64,000 nucleotides of DNA from Filimonas sp. (lineage in GTDB: Bacteria; Bacteroidota; Bacteroidia; Chitinophagales; Chitinophagaceae): contig JAFKHH010000017.1 in NCBI GenBank assembly GCA_017306865.1, positions 161,453-225,452 on the forward strand. Direction: 5' to 3'. Positions within the stretch are counted from its first letter, which is position 1; each line of letters opens with the position of its first letter. The notes under the pieces were generated by a model that saw nothing but the letters and a program-made list of their open reading frames with translations, did no database searches and was not told the origin of the DNA. Of the stretch, positions 63,339 to 64,000 are shown piece after piece. A program made the position numbers and the translations under genes.

Positions 63339-63353
63339 TTCTTCTTACATTTG
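63323..63353 (+). promoter_or_regulatory. Promoter diverging from the abiF-like gene (TTTG-N19-TACATTTG)
   Basis: TTTG at 63323-63326, 19 nt, TACATTTG at 63346-63353: an exact match to the Bacteroidota housekeeping promoter consensus, the best in the window. It reads away from the abiF-like gene and overlaps its first codons. Confidence 0.75.
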
Positions 63354-63359
63354 CGTTAT

Positions 63360-63439
63360 ATAGACTTGATAAAGCCTCTTTCTTTTTGGAAATGTAATCA
63401 AGTAAAAGATTTAAAGGAACTCAAATGAGTTCCTTTTTT
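63360..63439 (+). ncRNA. Predicted small RNA paired with the abiF-like gene
   Basis: Starts about 6 nt after the -7 box and ends at the T run of the terminator, giving about 80 nt. Stem 1 is ACTTGAT (63364-63370)/ATCAAGT (63397-63403) with a 26-nt loop; stem 2 is AAAGGAACTC (63413-63422)/GAGTTCCTTT (63427-63436) followed by T3 more. No coding potential. This is the layout expected of an AbiF-family antitoxin RNA; I have not compared it with a covariance model. Confidence 0.6.
63413..63439 (+). terminator. Intrinsic terminator of the small RNA
   Basis: 10-bp perfect stem with AAAT loop and six T's. On the minus strand the stem is not followed by a comparable T run. Confidence 0.8.
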
Positions 63440-63468
63440 ATATTCATATCTCCGCATCATCTTTATAC

Positions 63469-63484
63469 GCAATCTTTCAAAAAG
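63469..63484. repeat. GCAATCTTTCAAAAAG word
   Basis: 16-bp copy of 4697-4712 on the far side of the small RNA. Confidence 0.45.
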
Positions 63485-63594
63485 TGATCCATGCCAATGT
63501 GGGCAAAGAACAGATATTCTAACACGTCACTCATTCTGCTACTCGCTAGGACTGGCTAAATAATGAAGAAAGGCTGCATAATGATATTTTCGCC

Positions 63595-63940
63595 TTGGTT
63601 CGTGTCCTCACGAACCAGTTGCCTGCTGCATTAGGCGGATTACAAATCCACTTAATTTAGGTTCGACATGCGCTTCGCTAAGATGTCGAACAGCGTTGGT
63701 CGGTGATCCATCACATCCCAGTCAGGAGACCTACTGTGCACCCACATCTTTTATAACCAAGTTGCATACCTACGGCATGCAAAAGAACCTGATAAATATA
63801 TATACTACCAATATCCGCCCCCTACGGGATCTTAACCTGATTCTATAAAAGTCTTTGTGTCTGAAACGCAAAGCCCGTAGGGATCAAACATCGGTAGCTT
63901 CCCAAATACACAGGCTTCGGCATGCCGTAGGTATGCGACC
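63595..63940. repeat. Cluster of nested palindromes at the right edge
   Basis: GGTTCGTG/CACGAACC (63597-63604, 63609-63616), GTTCGACAT/ATGTCGAAC (63661-63669, 63683-63691), CCCTACGGG/CCCGTAGGG (63820-63828, 63874-63882) nested within GCATACCTACGGCATGC (63764-63780) and its exact complement GCATGCCGTAGGTATGC (63920-63936). No gene from 63440 to 64000. The nesting suggests one large folded element or the remnant of one; its end may be beyond the window. Confidence 0.6.
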
Positions 63941-64000
63941 TATGCTGTCGCTCCTCTGAAGCGCTGTTGAATTAAATGGCAAAAGCCCCGGCGCGTGTCT

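Noticed and set aside
63194-63397. Plus-strand open frame of about 67 codons across the small-RNA promoter
   Set aside because: It is antisense to the HEPN gene start and crosses the promoter; no motif or start signal supports it.
1-64000. CRISPR array, tRNA, rRNA, SRP RNA or tmRNA genes
   Set aside because: No regular direct-repeat array with unique spacers and no cloverleaf, SRP or tmRNA core motifs were recognised by eye; the many repeats here are degenerate and inverted. A tRNAscan/Infernal run would be decisive.

Overview
The window comes from a member of the Bacteroidota, most likely a Chitinophagaceae-type soil or water bacterium. The evidence is Bacteroidota-specific gene content: a nuo operon with a short NuoG, a PorP/SprF protein and a type B type IX secretion (gliding CTD) protein, a sigma factor of about 290 aa without a long region 1.1, and DUF3109. 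Promoters also fit, with the Bacteroidota -7 box TAnnTTTG present in front of many genes and Shine-Dalgarno sequences mostly absent. Nearly all of the window is ordinary chromosomal core.

Layout. Positions 1-13820 (minus strand) hold the respiratory complex I operon nuoA-B-C-D-E-F-G-H-I-J-K-L-M, with nuoM cut by the left edge. Two foreign genes are inserted: a lipoprotein between nuoE and nuoF, and a GxxExxY protein between nuoF and nuoG that is bracketed by inverted repeats. Positions 13.9-16.8 kb hold a TPR protein, an orphan PstS-like lipoprotein and a small membrane protein. Positions 17-32 kb hold a low-molecular-weight phosphatase, hisS, a WG-repeat protein, a thiolase, rlmN, two pseudouridine synthases, a peroxiredoxin, DNA polymerase IV, a GT39-type glycosyltransferase with a GtrA partner, and a Crp-type regulator. 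Positions 32-37 kb hold rimM, rpsP, ffh and the primary sigma factor. Positions 37-49 kb hold an LptF/G permease, a DsbA/FrnE protein, a CDF metal transporter, an M20 peptidase, an S4 protein, trmD, adenine deaminase, anmK and upp. Positions 49-58 kb hold a SprF protein, a 3-methyladenine glycosylase, an RsmI-like methylase, a SprB-repeat type IX cargo protein and an M28 peptidase. Positions 58-62.3 kb hold DUF3109, a LysR regulator, a YeiH-type transporter and a LutB-like Fe-S protein.

The right end (62.4-64 kb) differs from the rest. An A+T-rich gene encodes an Abi_2/AbiF-like HEPN protein with an R-x4-H motif. Diverging from it is a compact unit that looks like a small RNA gene: a TTTG-N19-TACATTTG promoter, a stem-loop and a strong intrinsic terminator, giving a predicted transcript of about 80 nt. 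HEPN protein plus small RNA is the layout of AbiF-type RNA-antitoxin defence modules, the family proposed as the ancestor of Cas13. Palindromic repeats surround it. This is the most interesting locus in the window.

The other striking property is intergenic. Most spacers are built from a few families of word-like degenerate repeats, for example CTTTGCG/CTCTGCG, GTACGATGTTAGATGT, AATTGTTNNATGG, CGTGAATCGTGAG, GTTTCAAAGTTTCA and GAACATTGAATATT. They are usually arranged as inverted repeats that would fold into long hairpins; one has perfect 25-bp arms. No tRNA, rRNA, CRISPR array or intact insertion sequence was seen.
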